Source: Saprospiraceae bacterium (GTDB lineage: Bacteria; Bacteroidota; Bacteroidia; Chitinophagales; Saprospiraceae). From it: a stretch of 64,000 bases of DNA. Made by a program: the position numbers and the translations under genes. Positions 51,263 through 60,517 of this stretch are shown in pieces; the first letter of the stretch is position 1, and every line of letters starts with the position of its first letter. The stretch is from contig JABWBR010000023.1 of NCBI GenBank assembly GCA_013360405.1, positions 19,200 to 83,199 on the forward strand, given 5' to 3'. Under the pieces are notes generated by a model. That model was not told the origin of the DNA. It saw nothing but the letters and a program-made list of their open reading frames with translations, and did no database searches.

Positions 51263-52843
51263 CTATTCCGTAAGCAACCGCAGCAGCACCCCGTTCGTCC
51301 AGCCGAATCCGTCTTGTACGGGGTATTCGCCGCCGCCGGCTTCCAGACTGAGGTCCATTACGTTGTATTTTTCCACCATTTTCCCGGTATTCTTGTACAC
51401 TTTTACATTGAGGGCCACCCAGTTATTTTTGATTTTATCGGCTAATTCATTAAACCCGTAGTTGCGAAGCCCCTGGATGGCCATCCACTGCAAGGGCGCC
51501 CAGCCATTGGGGGCGTCCCATTGCTCGCCGGTGTTGATAAGCGTGGTGGTCAGGCCGCCGGGTTTGAGAAAATCGCGCTCGAGCATAGCGGCGACGGCTT
51601 TGGCCTGCTCGGGAGTGGCCATTTTATAAAATAAAGGGTAGGTGGTGGCCAGTGAAGGCGCCTGGGTCAACTGCTTGTTTTGGAAGTCGTAATCCATAAA
51701 ACAGCCACGCTGAGCATCCCAACAATACTTTTGTACTGCGCGGAGCCGGCGACCGGCCAAACCTGCATACATTTTAGCATTGGTAGAGTCGCCTTTCGTG
51801 TAGTATGCATCGGCAATGGTCAACTCCAGGTTGTACAACAGCGCATTGAGGTCGGGCGGCACCATGGCAGTGGTGCGAATGGTTTCCAGCTTATTGTCAT
51901 CAGAAAGCCAACGACTGCAAAAGTCCCACCCCGAAGTAGCGGCCGCGCGCAGGTCGCGATACACTTCAGCGGCAGGTCGGGTAGTTTTGGCGGCGGTTTC
52001 TACGTCTTGCTTGTAACTCTCGGGGCGCGGCGTATCGCGGTTGTCCCAATAGCGATTGAGCACAAAGCCGTATTCCACCATTACCACGCTTTTTTCTGCG
52101 GGGTTATTGCGGTTTACTTTTTCGCTGCCGTCCATCCAAAAGGCGTATTCCTTTTCCAGTGTTAATAAATAATGGGGTAACACATCTTTGCCTTTCATTT
52201 CAGCTAACAGTCGAACCATAGATGCAAAAAACGGCGGCTGCGACCGGCCCAAGTAATACGTGCGGTTGCCGTTGGGAATGAATCCGATCGTATCGATCAG
52301 GTAGGCAAAATTATCTACCATATGCTCGATCATATCGGTTTTTCCTGCCGCCTGCAGACCAAGCATAGTAAAATAGCTATCCCAATAGTATACCTCGCCA
52401 AAGCGCCCCCCGGGTACGATATAGGGGTTGGGCAATGGAATAAGCGAACCGGCGTCAGCTACATCCGGCCGGCGCGTAAGCACCTCCCACAGGGCATTGA
52501 TGTGATCGACAGCCGACAGACTGGTATCGCTCACAAAACCACTCGCATATTGGCGAGGCAAATCGAAATTTTCCAGCACAAATGCTTTGAGTTGAAATTC
52601 GGGGCGCTTTTTATTTTTTTCATAATCAGCCATTATCTGAGCCGTCGAAAACTTTGGGACGCAGTCTGCAAAAGTCTTTCCATCCGGAAATACCCCTGCC
52701 ATTTGTACGTCTACAAATAACTGTCCCCAGCGTTCATCAGGCGATAAACCTGTACCCGGATCTTCTGCCGGTGCTGCCTTTTCCTGGCATGCCCACAGGC
52801 AAATCATGGCGGCGCAACACAGCGAATACAGCAAAATCTTCAT
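51263..52843 (-). CDS. Trehalase, GH37 family, lipoprotein
   Basis: A 526-residue enzyme that hydrolyses trehalose to two glucose. A lipoprotein signal ends at Cys19 (Leu-Trp-Ala-Cys). Both trehalase signatures are present: PGGRFGEVYYWDSYF in the first half and QWDAPNGWAPLQW toward the C-terminus, in an (alpha/alpha)6 barrel. It presumably acts at the cell envelope. Expression context is unclear; it diverges from pyruvate kinase with 129 bp between the starts, so glucose made here could feed glycolysis. Confidence 0.95.
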   Translation of the reverse strand: MKILLYSLCCAAMICLWACQEKAAPAEDPGTGLSPDERWGQLFVDVQMAGVFPDGKTFADCVPKFSTAQIMADYEKNKKRPEFQLKAFVLENFDLPRQYASGFVSDTSLSAVDHINALWEVLTRRPDVADAGSLIPLPNPYIVPGGRFGEVYYWDSYFTMLGLQAAGKTDMIEHMVDNFAYLIDTIGFIPNGNRTYYLGRSQPPFFASMVRLLAEMKGKDVLPHYLLTLEKEYAFWMDGSEKVNRNNPAEKSVVMVEYGFVLNRYWDNRDTPRPESYKQDVETAAKTTRPAAEVYRDLRAAATSGWDFCSRWLSDDNKLETIRTTAMVPPDLNALLYNLELTIADAYYTKGDSTNAKMYAGLAGRRLRAVQKYCWDAQRGCFMDYDFQNKQLTQAPSLATTYPLFYKMATPEQAKAVAAMLERDFLKPGGLTTTLINTGEQWDAPNGWAPLQWMAIQGLRNYGFNELADKIKNNWVALNVKVYKNTGKMVEKYNVMDLSLEAGGGEYPVQDGFGWTNGVLLRLLTE

Positions 52844-52900
52844 TTTTCAGCGAATTGTTTGAGTAAAATTAGCAGAGTTTGGATAATTCGAGCCCCAGAC

Positions 52901-52931
52901 TTGACATATTTTGAGGATAAATGTACTTTTA
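52901..52931 (+). promoter_or_regulatory. Candidate promoter of the pyruvate kinase gene
   Basis: TTGACA at 52901-52906 and TACTTTTA at 52924-52931 match the Bacteroidota pattern (TTG, about 19-21 bases, TAnnTTTG) with 20 bases between and one mismatch in the -7 box. Transcription would start near 52938 and leave a leader of about 35 bases. Confidence 0.45.
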
Positions 52932-52972
52932 CCGCGTTAATTATTGTATTTTTTACACTTAGTTCCAAATTT

Positions 52973-54406
52973 ATGACCGGCGAGCAAAAGAAAACTAAAA
53001 TTGTAGCTACGGTAGGCCCCGCCTGCAGCTCTTACGACGTATTGCTGGAGTTGGTCAGAGCAGGCGTCAATGTTTTCAGGCTAAACTTCTCTCATGGCTC
53101 CCATGAAGACCACCAGCAAGTCATCAACCACATCACCCAAATCAACGACAAATACAGTTTGCACGTTAGTATATTGGCAGACTTGCAGGGTCCCAAACTG
53201 CGCGTAGGGAAAATTGAAAACAACGAACTCGAGCTCAAAGAAGGTGACGTGATCACTTTCGTCAATGAAGAGTGTGTGGGCACGATGGAGAAGATTTATA
53301 TGAGCTACGAGCAATTTGCCGAAGACGTAGAAGTAGGAGAACGCGTATTGGTAGACGATGGCAAACTGGTTTTTGAAGTAATTGAAACCAATAAAAAAGA
53401 TACGGTTAAGCTAAAAACGCTTTTCGGCGGTAAATTATCCTCCAACAAAGGCGTTAATTTGCCCAATACCAAGATTTCACTGCCTTGTCTTACTGAAAAA
53501 GACCTGAGAGACCTCGACTATATCCTGACCCAACCCGTCAACTGGATCGCCCTGTCTTTTGTGCGTTCGCCAAAAGACCTCAAAGATTTGCAGGAGCGCA
53601 TCAACGCCCGCAATCACCCGGCGAAGATCATTGCCAAAATCGAAAAACCTGAAGCGGTTGAAAAGATAGACAAGATCATCAAGCAAGCCAATGGCATTAT
53701 GGTAGCCAGGGGCGACCTGGGTATTGAAATGCCGATGGAGAAACTGCCCGTCACCCAAAAGATGATTATCCAAAAATGCCTGCAGCGCGCCCGTCCGGTT
53801 ATCGTGGCCACGCAAATGATGGATAGCATGATCACCAACCCCAGCCCGACCCGCGCCGAGGTATCCGACGTGGCCAACGCCGTACTCGACGGCGCCGATG
53901 CGGTGATGCTCAGCGGCGAGACTTCGGTGGGCCGCCATCCGGTAATCGTGGTGGAGGCGATGACCCGTATCATCGAAGAGGCGGAACAAAGCTACGAACT
54001 GGCTGCCCGGCAAAGACCCGTGCCTTCTAAAAATTCACGCACTTTTCTTTCCGATGTGGTTTGCTTTAATGCCGCCCGCACAGCCGAAGACCTCCATGCA
54101 CGCACCATCGTGGGTATGACCAGTTCGGGGTATACCGCTTTCAAAGTATCCAGCTACCGCCCGAAAAGTGAAATCATCATCTTTTCCGACCGGATGCATA
54201 TGCTCTCTACCCTCAACCTCGTTTGGGGTGTACGGTGTTATTACTACGACCGCTTCACTACCACCGATGAGACCATCCAGGATGTGATAGACATTATGAA
54301 AAACATCCACCTCGTGAAACCAGGCGATATCGTGGTAAATACGGGAAGTATGCCTTTGCACAGGCGACATCGCACCAATATGCTCAAGGTCACCGTGGTG
54401 GAATAG
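52973..54406 (+). CDS. Pyruvate kinase
   Basis: A 477-residue glycolytic enzyme that converts phosphoenolpyruvate and ADP to pyruvate and ATP. The ATG at 52973 (MTGEQKKTKIVATVGPAC) matches the family start. NVFRLNFSHGSHEDH, the active-site KIIAKIEKPEAVEKID (Lys), and GIMVARGDLGIEMP with MLSGETSVGRHPV are visible, as are the B domain and C-terminal regulatory domain (SYRPKSEIIIFSD). It is transcribed alone. The stop TAG is the first base triplet of the palindrome at 54404-54429. Confidence 0.97.
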   Translation: MTGEQKKTKIVATVGPACSSYDVLLELVRAGVNVFRLNFSHGSHEDHQQVINHITQINDKYSLHVSILADLQGPKLRVGKIENNELELKEGDVITFVNEECVGTMEKIYMSYEQFAEDVEVGERVLVDDGKLVFEVIETNKKDTVKLKTLFGGKLSSNKGVNLPNTKISLPCLTEKDLRDLDYILTQPVNWIALSFVRSPKDLKDLQERINARNHPAKIIAKIEKPEAVEKIDKIIKQANGIMVARGDLGIEMPMEKLPVTQKMIIQKCLQRARPVIVATQMMDSMITNPSPTRAEVSDVANAVLDGADAVMLSGETSVGRHPVIVVEAMTRIIEEAEQSYELAARQRPVPSKNSRTFLSDVVCFNAARTAEDLHARTIVGMTSSGYTAFKVSSYRPKSEIIIFSDRMHMLSTLNLVWGVRCYYYDRFTTTDETIQDVIDIMKNIHLVKPGDIVVNTGSMPLHRRHRTNMLKVTVVE

Positions 54407-54429
54407 ATACGCAAGATTTTGCGTCTCTA
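54404..54429. repeat. TAGAGACGC-type palindrome at a stop codon
   Basis: TAGATACGCAAG and its near-complement TTTTGCGTCTCTA form an imperfect 26-bp palindrome. Its first three bases are the pyruvate kinase stop codon. It is the third copy of the element at 16675-16714 and 34766-34787. It lies between convergent genes with the HtrA stop codon at 54435. Confidence 0.8.
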
Positions 54430-54434
54430 GCATC

Positions 54435-55874
54435 CTATTCATTAAGGGGGAATGCGTAGTAATATTCGCCGGGGTAATCCTCGTAAATGCCTTCCAGCAT
54501 TACTTTGCCTTCTGCTTCGCGCAGCTCCCGGATGAGCTCGTCAATAGAGCGCACTGATTTATTATCTATTTTGGTAATAATAAAGCCGGGATCCATATTC
54601 GTGCGTTCAACAGTACTCCCCCGATAAATGCTAATCACTTTGACACCCTCCACGTGCAGGCGTTTGGTTTCCTCACGCGTCAGGTTGCGCACTTCAAAGC
54701 CCAGGTTGGTGAGCATATTGGCTTCATCTGCGGCCTGGGCAATTGTATTATTGCTTTTGTCTTTGAGTACAACCTCTGCTTTATTCATCTTGCCATTGCG
54801 GAAAAACTCCACATTCAGCTTATTACCGGGCCGGTAGCGCCCTACTTGTTCCTGCATTTCGGGCATGGTGCGCGTTTTTACGCCGTTGATGGCTATGATC
54901 ACGTCGCCTTTCTGCAAGCCTGCTTCATCGGCGCCGCTGCCGGGGGTTACGCGGGTGATATACACGCCCTGCACCGTCTTTAGCCCCAGTTCTTCTGCCC
55001 TGGCGTTGTTAATCTCATCCACAAAAACGCCCAGAATGCCGCGCTGTACCACGCCAAAGTCGCGCAGATCTTTAATGACCTTGCGCACCAGGTTGGCCGG
55101 AACGGCAAAAGAATAACCCTCATAACGCCCCGAACGCGTAATAATGGCCGTATTGATGCCCACCAACTCTCCGTTGGTATTCACCAGGGCGCCGCCGCTA
55201 TTGCCGGGATTGACGGCAGCGTCGGTCTGGATAAACGACTCGATGCGATCTTGTCCTTCGAGGATATCTATGCTACGGCCTTTTGCGCTGACAATACCCG
55301 CCGTGACAGTCGATTCCAGATTGAACGGATTGCCTACCGCCAATACCCACTCCCCTACCCGCAGCGAATCCGAGTTGCCGAGGTCGAGATAAGGCATTTC
55401 TTTGCCTTTAATTTTTAGCAAGGCCAGGTCGGTAGACGGGTCGATGCCGATAATATCTGCTTTATATTCGCGTTTGTCGTTGAGGGTCACCTCCACCTGG
55501 TCGCCATCCTCTACTACGTGGTTATTGGTTACGATGTACCCATCAGGGGTGATAATAACACCTGATCCCGACGATGTGCCCACCGAACCGTTGCCCCATA
55601 GGTCAAACCTGCTTTCCTGCATGGTTTTTATATTGACTACGGCGGCGGTGACGCGTTCGGCAGCGGAGATAAAATTGGTAGGCGAAGACGACAAAAAAGT
55701 GCGCGGCCGGATGTCGTTGAGCAGATCTTCCGACCAATTCGCGTATTGGGCCGGCGTTGTTTCACGTACGATGATCTGCCTGGGCTTATCTACCACACGA
55801 TAAATCATCACGGCTAATGCCGCGCTTAACAAAGAGGTTACCACTAACGGAATATACGCTTTCAATTTATCCAC
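54435..55874 (-). CDS. HtrA/DegP-type serine protease
   Basis: A 479-residue periplasmic quality-control protease. An N-terminal hydrophobic anchor (about 8-26) may stay uncleaved. The trypsin-like domain has His119 in TNNHVVEDGD, Asp149 in STDLALL and Ser226 in NPGNSGGAL. Two PDZ domains follow (from about 285, GVYITRVTPGSGADEAGLQ, and from about 390). It degrades or refolds misfolded envelope proteins. It stands alone, converging with pyruvate kinase. Confidence 0.96.
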   Translation of the reverse strand: MDKLKAYIPLVVTSLLSAALAVMIYRVVDKPRQIIVRETTPAQYANWSEDLLNDIRPRTFLSSSPTNFISAAERVTAAVVNIKTMQESRFDLWGNGSVGTSSGSGVIITPDGYIVTNNHVVEDGDQVEVTLNDKREYKADIIGIDPSTDLALLKIKGKEMPYLDLGNSDSLRVGEWVLAVGNPFNLESTVTAGIVSAKGRSIDILEGQDRIESFIQTDAAVNPGNSGGALVNTNGELVGINTAIITRSGRYEGYSFAVPANLVRKVIKDLRDFGVVQRGILGVFVDEINNARAEELGLKTVQGVYITRVTPGSGADEAGLQKGDVIIAINGVKTRTMPEMQEQVGRYRPGNKLNVEFFRNGKMNKAEVVLKDKSNNTIAQAADEANMLTNLGFEVRNLTREETKRLHVEGVKVISIYRGSTVERTNMDPGFIITKIDNKSVRSIDELIRELREAEGKVMLEGIYEDYPGEYYYAFPLNE

Positions 55875-55998
55875 GGTGCAACTTTTTCAAAGGGGTGCAA
55901 TTATATTAACGCAGCGGCAAGCTATAAATTTTTGATGCATTTGTCAATTATAAAAAACTAGCCCTTAATTTTCGGGTTTACTATCAAACAACAAAACC

Positions 55999-56220
55999 AT
56001 GCGCCAGGATCAGCAACAAGCTCAGGAAAAAAAAGTAGAAAGCTCAGGTAATATCTGGGGTTGGCGTTTTTCGCTTTTCGGATTGGCGCTGATTGTGGTA
56101 TTGGGCTTGGTAATCTTTTTCAGACATAAGATGATGGACAAGCCGTTTGACGGATGGGCGCCCGCGGAAGAACAGCGGGATTCTCTGCCCGCTGATACTA
56201 CTTCATCTGAAAACCAATAA
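55999..56220 (+). CDS. Small single-pass membrane protein
   Basis: A 73-residue protein that I do not recognise. A Gln/Lys-rich start (about 1-17) leads to one membrane helix (about 22-42) and an acidic tail (about 50-73). It ends 3 bp before dapF, so the two are co-transcribed, and its leader is AT-rich. A structural or regulatory membrane peptide is plausible; there is no evidence that it acts in lysine synthesis. Confidence 0.7.
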   Translation: MRQDQQQAQEKKVESSGNIWGWRFSLFGLALIVVLGLVIFFRHKMMDKPFDGWAPAEEQRDSLPADTTSSENQ

Positions 56221-56223
56221 GAT

Positions 56224-57036
56224 ATGTCCTCTTCTCCCGATACTCCGCTTGTATTCCATAAATACCAGGGCGCCGGCAACGATTTTGTGATGATCGACAA
56301 TCGTACAGGCCTGTTCGCTCCGTTTGACTCTCCTGGCACAATAGCGCATTTGTGCGACAGGCATTTCGGCATCGGCGCCGACGGACTTATTTTGCTTCAG
56401 GAGAAAGCCGGCTGGGATTTTGAAATGGTGTATTTTAATGCCGACGGCAATAAAAGCACTATGTGCGGCAATGGAGGCCGGTGCGTGGCAGCTTTCGCCC
56501 GGCAGCTGGGTATATCGGAAACCAACGGCGCTTTTCGCTTTTGGGCTGCCGATGGCGCCCACGAGGCACTATTTCTTCCCGATGGCTGGGTTAGCCTCAA
56601 AATGAACGACGTAACGGGGGTAGAAACCGGCGACCGGTATTTCTACCTCAACACCGGTTCGCCCCATTACGTGACCTTTGTAACAGACATCGAAAAAACA
56701 GATATCATTGCAGAAGGACGCCAGGTGCGCTATTCGCCCCGCTTCCAGCAAGTAGGCACTAACGTCAATTTTGTGCAACTGACTCCCGAGGGAATTATCG
56801 TAGCCACTTATGAACGCGGTGTGGAAGACGAAACCCTCTCCTGCGGTACCGGCGTTACCGCCGCCGCTTTGGCCGCTTATCTATCCACTTCCGGTAAAAT
56901 AAAAGACCGCATTGCCGTGTCCACCAAAGGCGGCAACCTGGAGGTGCGCTTTCAACCCAGCCCCGACGGCTTCAAGGATATTTGGCTGAATGGCCCGGCG
57001 GTCCATGTTTTTACGGGGGGAATGAAAAATGAATAA
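56224..57036 (+). CDS. Diaminopimelate epimerase
   Basis: A 270-residue enzyme that converts LL- to meso-diaminopimelate for lysine and peptidoglycan synthesis. KYQGAGNDFVMIDNR at the start, MCGNGGRC (Cys81) and ETLSCGTGVTAAA (Cys207) give the two catalytic cysteines. The last residues Gly-Gly-Met-Lys-Asn-Glu run into an AATGAATAATGAAAAATTAA-type repeat. Confidence 0.96.
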   Translation: MSSSPDTPLVFHKYQGAGNDFVMIDNRTGLFAPFDSPGTIAHLCDRHFGIGADGLILLQEKAGWDFEMVYFNADGNKSTMCGNGGRCVAAFARQLGISETNGAFRFWAADGAHEALFLPDGWVSLKMNDVTGVETGDRYFYLNTGSPHYVTFVTDIEKTDIIAEGRQVRYSPRFQQVGTNVNFVQLTPEGIIVATYERGVEDETLSCGTGVTAAALAAYLSTSGKIKDRIAVSTKGGNLEVRFQPSPDGFKDIWLNGPAVHVFTGGMKNE

Positions 57037-57081
57037 TGAAAAATTAATAATGGGCTTCATTCTTCATTCTTCATTCTTCAC
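57026..57081. repeat. AAT-rich repeat with ATTCTTC counter-array
   Basis: GAAAAATGAATAATGAAAAATTAATAATGGG spans the dapF stop codon (TAA in GAATAATGA), then ATTCTTCATTCTTCATTCTTC (about 57060-57078) reads as its approximate complement. It fills the gap between convergent genes. Confidence 0.8.
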
Positions 57082-57489
57082 TTATTGCGTATCGCAATTC
57101 AGCATCCAGCTGACGCCGAATTTATCGTCGAGCATACCGAAGCGGGCGCCCCAGAACGTATCCTGTAATTCCATCGTGACATGGCCTCCGACAGAGAGTT
57201 TATCGAAAATGCGTGTTTGCTCCGCCTTATCATCGAGATTGATGCTCAGGGTGACATTGCTACCTGGGGCCACCGGATTCTCGGGCGGAGTGTCGCCGGC
57301 CATAAAATAGATGCCGTCCGATTTAAATTCGGCGTGCATTACATAGTCTTGAGCCCCTGCAGGCGACTCAACCGGAGATTGTCCATAGGTTTGCATCGAG
57401 GCGATTTCCCCGCCTAATGCATCTTTGTAAAAATTCAACGCTTCCTGGCAATTGCCGTTGAAATGGAGGTACACATTCAAGTTTTTCAT
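57082..57489 (-). CDS. VOC family protein, PhnB type
   Basis: A 135-residue protein of the glyoxalase/dioxygenase superfamily, PhnB group. It opens NVYLHFNGNCQEALNFYKDALGGE, with HAEFKSDGIYFMAGDT in the middle and TFWGARFGMLDDKFGVSWMLN at the end. Metal ligands of true glyoxalases are not all present, and this group has no agreed reaction. It converges with dapF and is followed by a small TGATGTTGGATG-type repeat. Confidence 0.88.
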   Translation of the reverse strand: MKNLNVYLHFNGNCQEALNFYKDALGGEIASMQTYGQSPVESPAGAQDYVMHAEFKSDGIYFMAGDTPPENPVAPGSNVTLSINLDDKAEQTRIFDKLSVGGHVTMELQDTFWGARFGMLDDKFGVSWMLNCDTQ

Positions 57490-57670
57490 AACAGTTGGGT
57501 TGGTTATTAATGTTTGATTATTGATGTTGGATGTTGGATGTCTAAAACCGACTGCCGACTACAAAAATAAACTATTTGTTTTAATTTAAAAACATTTTTT
57601 ATTAAAAATAAAAAAGGTTGTGCCAACCGCAGCTGGCACAACCCTCCGAAACCGGTAAAGGGTTCGTGTC
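57490..57670. terminator. Intrinsic terminator of the sigma factor gene
   Basis: GGTTGTGCCA (57616-57625) and TGGCACAACC (57634-57643) form a perfect 10-bp stem with an 8-base loop. Read on the minus strand it is followed by TTTTTATTTTTAAT, a classical terminator. The remaining part holds a short TGTTTGATTATTGATGTTGGATGTTGGATG-type repeat (about 57505-57541). Confidence 0.85.
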
Positions 57671-58252
57671 TTATTGGAGAATGACCTCTTTTTCTTCCAC
57701 CATCTTGCGGATATTGATCAGTGCGTAGCGCATGCGGCCCAGGGCCGTATTGATACTAACGCGCGTGAGCTTGGCAATTTCCTTGAAGCTCATATCTGCA
57801 TAGTGCCGCAGAATAACCACTTCGCGTTGCTCGGGGGGCAGCATATCCACCAGGTGGCGCACTTTATCGTGCGTCTGGCTGCGGATAATGAACTGCTCGG
57901 CGTTGTCGTCAGACGTTTGGAGAATATCAAAGATATCGAACGTATCCGTAGGCGACACCTGCGGGCGGCGTTTCGTACGGCGGAAATAGTCTACGCACAT
58001 ATTGTAAGATATGCGCAGCGCCCACTGCAGAAACTTGCCTTCGTGGTTGTATTTTCCACGTCGCAACGTATCGATAATCTTAATGAATACTTCCTGAAAG
58101 ATATCCTCGGCAAGACTTTGATCCTTGACAAAGAGATATATGGAGGTGTAAATTTTTTGCTGGTGGCGGTTCAGCAATTCCTCGAAGGCGCGCTCATCTC
58201 CTTCCAAATACAGAGCGATAAGTTGTTGGTCGTTCAACTGCGTAACTTGCAT
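57671..58252 (-). CDS. ECF-type RNA polymerase sigma factor
   Basis: A 193-residue sigma-70 family member. Region 2 spans about 20-95 (YLFVKDQSLAEDIFQEVFIKI, LQWALRISYNMCVDYFRR) and region 4 about 125-185 (LPPEQREVVILRHYADMSFKEIAKLTRVSINTALGRMRYAL). It has no C-terminal extension and no anti-sigma gene lies directly beside it, so the controlling signal is unknown. Its promoter is in the 380-bp divergent region. Confidence 0.95.
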   Translation of the reverse strand: MQVTQLNDQQLIALYLEGDERAFEELLNRHQQKIYTSIYLFVKDQSLAEDIFQEVFIKIIDTLRRGKYNHEGKFLQWALRISYNMCVDYFRRTKRRPQVSPTDTFDIFDILQTSDDNAEQFIIRSQTHDKVRHLVDMLPPEQREVVILRHYADMSFKEIAKLTRVSINTALGRMRYALINIRKMVEEKEVILQ

Positions 58253-58633
58253 AACTAAATAATTTTAGTGTAATGGGACTCTGACTAATTATTTAGTGTA
58301 AAAGTTACGGTCGATAATCAACAATTTTTGGTTAACAAATGAGCGTGTGAAATGAAATTTGTTATTTCGTTGTGTCAAAGATAGAAGTAAGTCTGACATT
58401 CACCAAACATGAAGGTATATTTTTTTAATATTTTAACACAAGATTAACCCCTACAATAAAATAATATGCCGGGCATATTGAAAATTATCATATTAAAACG
58501 TTGGTTTATAGCATATTTACTAAAATAATTTTACACAACTTCGTTTTTGACAAATTTCTGTATTCAACCCGGGGTTTTGCCATATCATTGCCGTTTTAAC
58601 ATATAAAATCTTTATATCTAAACTCATCCAAGT
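58253..58633. other. 380-bp AT-rich divergent intergenic region
   Basis: It separates the sigma factor from the M1 peptidase. I see no gene, no clear repeat array and no hairpin of note. Promoters of both genes must be here; TTTGACA at 58547-58553 is a possible -33 box for the peptidase, but no good -7 box lies at the right distance. An open frame crossing into the peptidase gene (58520-58846, minus) is a shadow. Confidence 0.5.
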
Positions 58634-60340
58634 ATGATCCACATTCGATTTCGCGCGCTCCTGCGGTATTTTTGGCTTCTTTGCCTGATCCTGCCGGGCT
58701 TTACGGCCATTCATGCGCAAACAGATTTCTACAACACCTATTCTTTTACACAAGCGGATACCTTGAGAGGAATGCTCCGCCCCGAACGCACCTGCTACGA
58801 CGTGTACTACTACGATTTGTTTGTTCGGGTAAAAGTAGATCGCCAATGGATTGAAGGATACGTTGATATATACTATAAGGTGTTGGCCGATTTCTCAACC
58901 CTCCAACTCGATCTATACGCCAATATGGCTATTGAAAAGGTTACAGCCGGCGATAAGAAACTGGACTTTCAGCGCCGGGGCGATGCTTTTTTTGTTCAGT
59001 TTGAAAATACACAGCCCAAAGGCAGCACCGGCCAATTGCGCGTATATTACTTTGGCGCGCCCCGTGTGGCAAAAAATCCGCCCTGGGACGGCGGTTTTGT
59101 ATGGAGTCAGGACGACAAGGGCAACCCCTGGGTGGGCGTAGCCTGCGAGGGCGACGGCGCCAGCCTGTGGTGGCCCAACAAAGACCACCTGTCTGACGAA
59201 CCCGACAGCATGTCCATACGCATCTCCGTGCCTGCCGGGCTTACCTGCATAGCCAACGGCAACCTGCGGCAAACGATCCCCGACGGCAATATGCAGCGCT
59301 TCGACTGGTTTGTCTCCTACCCCATCAACAACTACAACGTCACGCTCAATATCGCCAAATACGCCCATTTCCAGGATGTATACCAGGCTAAAGACGGGGG
59401 AAAACTTGCGCTCGATTATTACGTGCTGGCCTACAACAAAGACAAAGCAGCCTCGCATTTCAAACAGGTGCAGCGGGTCCTCGCCGCTTTCGAACACTAT
59501 TTCGGCAAATATCCCTTCTGGCGCGACGGACTTGCACTTGTTGAAACACCCTACCTGGGTATGGAGCACCAGAGTGCTATAGCTTATGGCAACCAATACA
59601 TGCGGGGTTATCTCGGGGGCATGATTCCCCCCGATATGGATTGGGATTACATCATCGTACACGAAACGGGCCACGAATATTTCGGCAATAGCGTCAGCTG
59701 TAATGATATAGCGGAGATGTGGATACACGAGTCTTTCACTACCTACATGGAAGCCCTGTATGTAGAGTATGCCTATAGCTACGCCGACGCCATCAGGTAT
59801 CTCAATAGTCAGCGCCCGTTTATCCGCAACCAGGAACCCATACTCGGTCCGATGGGCGTAAATTTTGACAACTGGCAGGGCAGCGATCACTATTACAAAG
59901 GCGCATGGATGCTGCACAGTTTGCGCCACGCTATCGGCAACGATGAACAATGGTGGGCTTTGCTAAAAGAATTTTACAGCCGGTCCAGCTATTCTAATAT
60001 AACAACCATCGACTTCATTACTTTCGTAAATAATTTTACCGGCACCAATTTTAGTTCGTTTTTCGAGCAGTACCTCACCTACCCCGACATGCCGGTTTTC
60101 CAATACCAGCTCCAACAAAAAGACGAAGGCCTCAAGCTGCGTTATCGCTGGAAGTGCGACGTGCCCGGCTTCGACATGCCCATGCTGGTAGGCGACCCTA
60201 CCCGCTATACACGGATTCAACCCATTACCGGTGAATGGAGGGAAGTAGTACTGGAAGGCCTAAAAATCAAGGATTTCCGAGTGGCGACAGAATTGTTTTA
60301 TGTCAAAAAACAAGAACTGAAACCGGGCAAAAGCAACTAA
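58634..60340 (+). CDS. M1 family metallopeptidase, exported
   Basis: A 568-residue zinc aminopeptidase. A signal peptide (about 1-28, His-Ala-Gln) sends it out of the cytoplasm. The N-terminal beta domain ends before GMEHQSAIAYG (309-319, the GAMEN-equivalent). The zinc site is HETGHEYFGN (His343, Glu344, His347) with Glu366 in HESFTTY. At 568 residues it lacks the large C-terminal helical domain of PepN. The motif Gly-Met-Glu-His instead of Gly-Ala-Met-Glu-Asn suggests altered N-terminus recognition. Confidence 0.93.
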   Translation: MIHIRFRALLRYFWLLCLILPGFTAIHAQTDFYNTYSFTQADTLRGMLRPERTCYDVYYYDLFVRVKVDRQWIEGYVDIYYKVLADFSTLQLDLYANMAIEKVTAGDKKLDFQRRGDAFFVQFENTQPKGSTGQLRVYYFGAPRVAKNPPWDGGFVWSQDDKGNPWVGVACEGDGASLWWPNKDHLSDEPDSMSIRISVPAGLTCIANGNLRQTIPDGNMQRFDWFVSYPINNYNVTLNIAKYAHFQDVYQAKDGGKLALDYYVLAYNKDKAASHFKQVQRVLAAFEHYFGKYPFWRDGLALVETPYLGMEHQSAIAYGNQYMRGYLGGMIPPDMDWDYIIVHETGHEYFGNSVSCNDIAEMWIHESFTTYMEALYVEYAYSYADAIRYLNSQRPFIRNQEPILGPMGVNFDNWQGSDHYYKGAWMLHSLRHAIGNDEQWWALLKEFYSRSSYSNITTIDFITFVNNFTGTNFSSFFEQYLTYPDMPVFQYQLQQKDEGLKLRYRWKCDVPGFDMPMLVGDPTRYTRIQPITGEWREVVLEGLKIKDFRVATELFYVKKQELKPGKSN

Positions 60341-60479
60341 CTGTGTAAAATGTCTTTGCCAGGACGTTCTGTCGCAGATGATAGCTATACTTTTGTTTTA
60401 TTGCTTACGATTGCTGTTTTTCGATAGCTTTTCGCATGGAGTCCAGCTTTTCAGCAATAATTTTCCTGTTATATACCGA

Positions 60480-60513
60480 GGGCGGGCAGGTGGCAAATGC
60501 TACCTGTCCGCCC
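60480..60513. terminator. Strong hairpin terminator between convergent genes
   Basis: GGGCGGGCAGGTGGCA (about 60480-60495) pairs with TGCTACCTGTCCGCCC (about 60498-60513) with one G-U pair, followed by TTCTTTATTC. It should end the M1 transcript and probably also the DinB transcript, whose stop codon lies at 60518. Confidence 0.85.
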
Positions 60514-60517
60514 TTCT

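Noticed and set aside
58913..59950. Minus-strand frame of 345 codons
   Set aside because: Antisense to the M1 peptidase gene, whose zinc motif and signal peptide are unambiguous.
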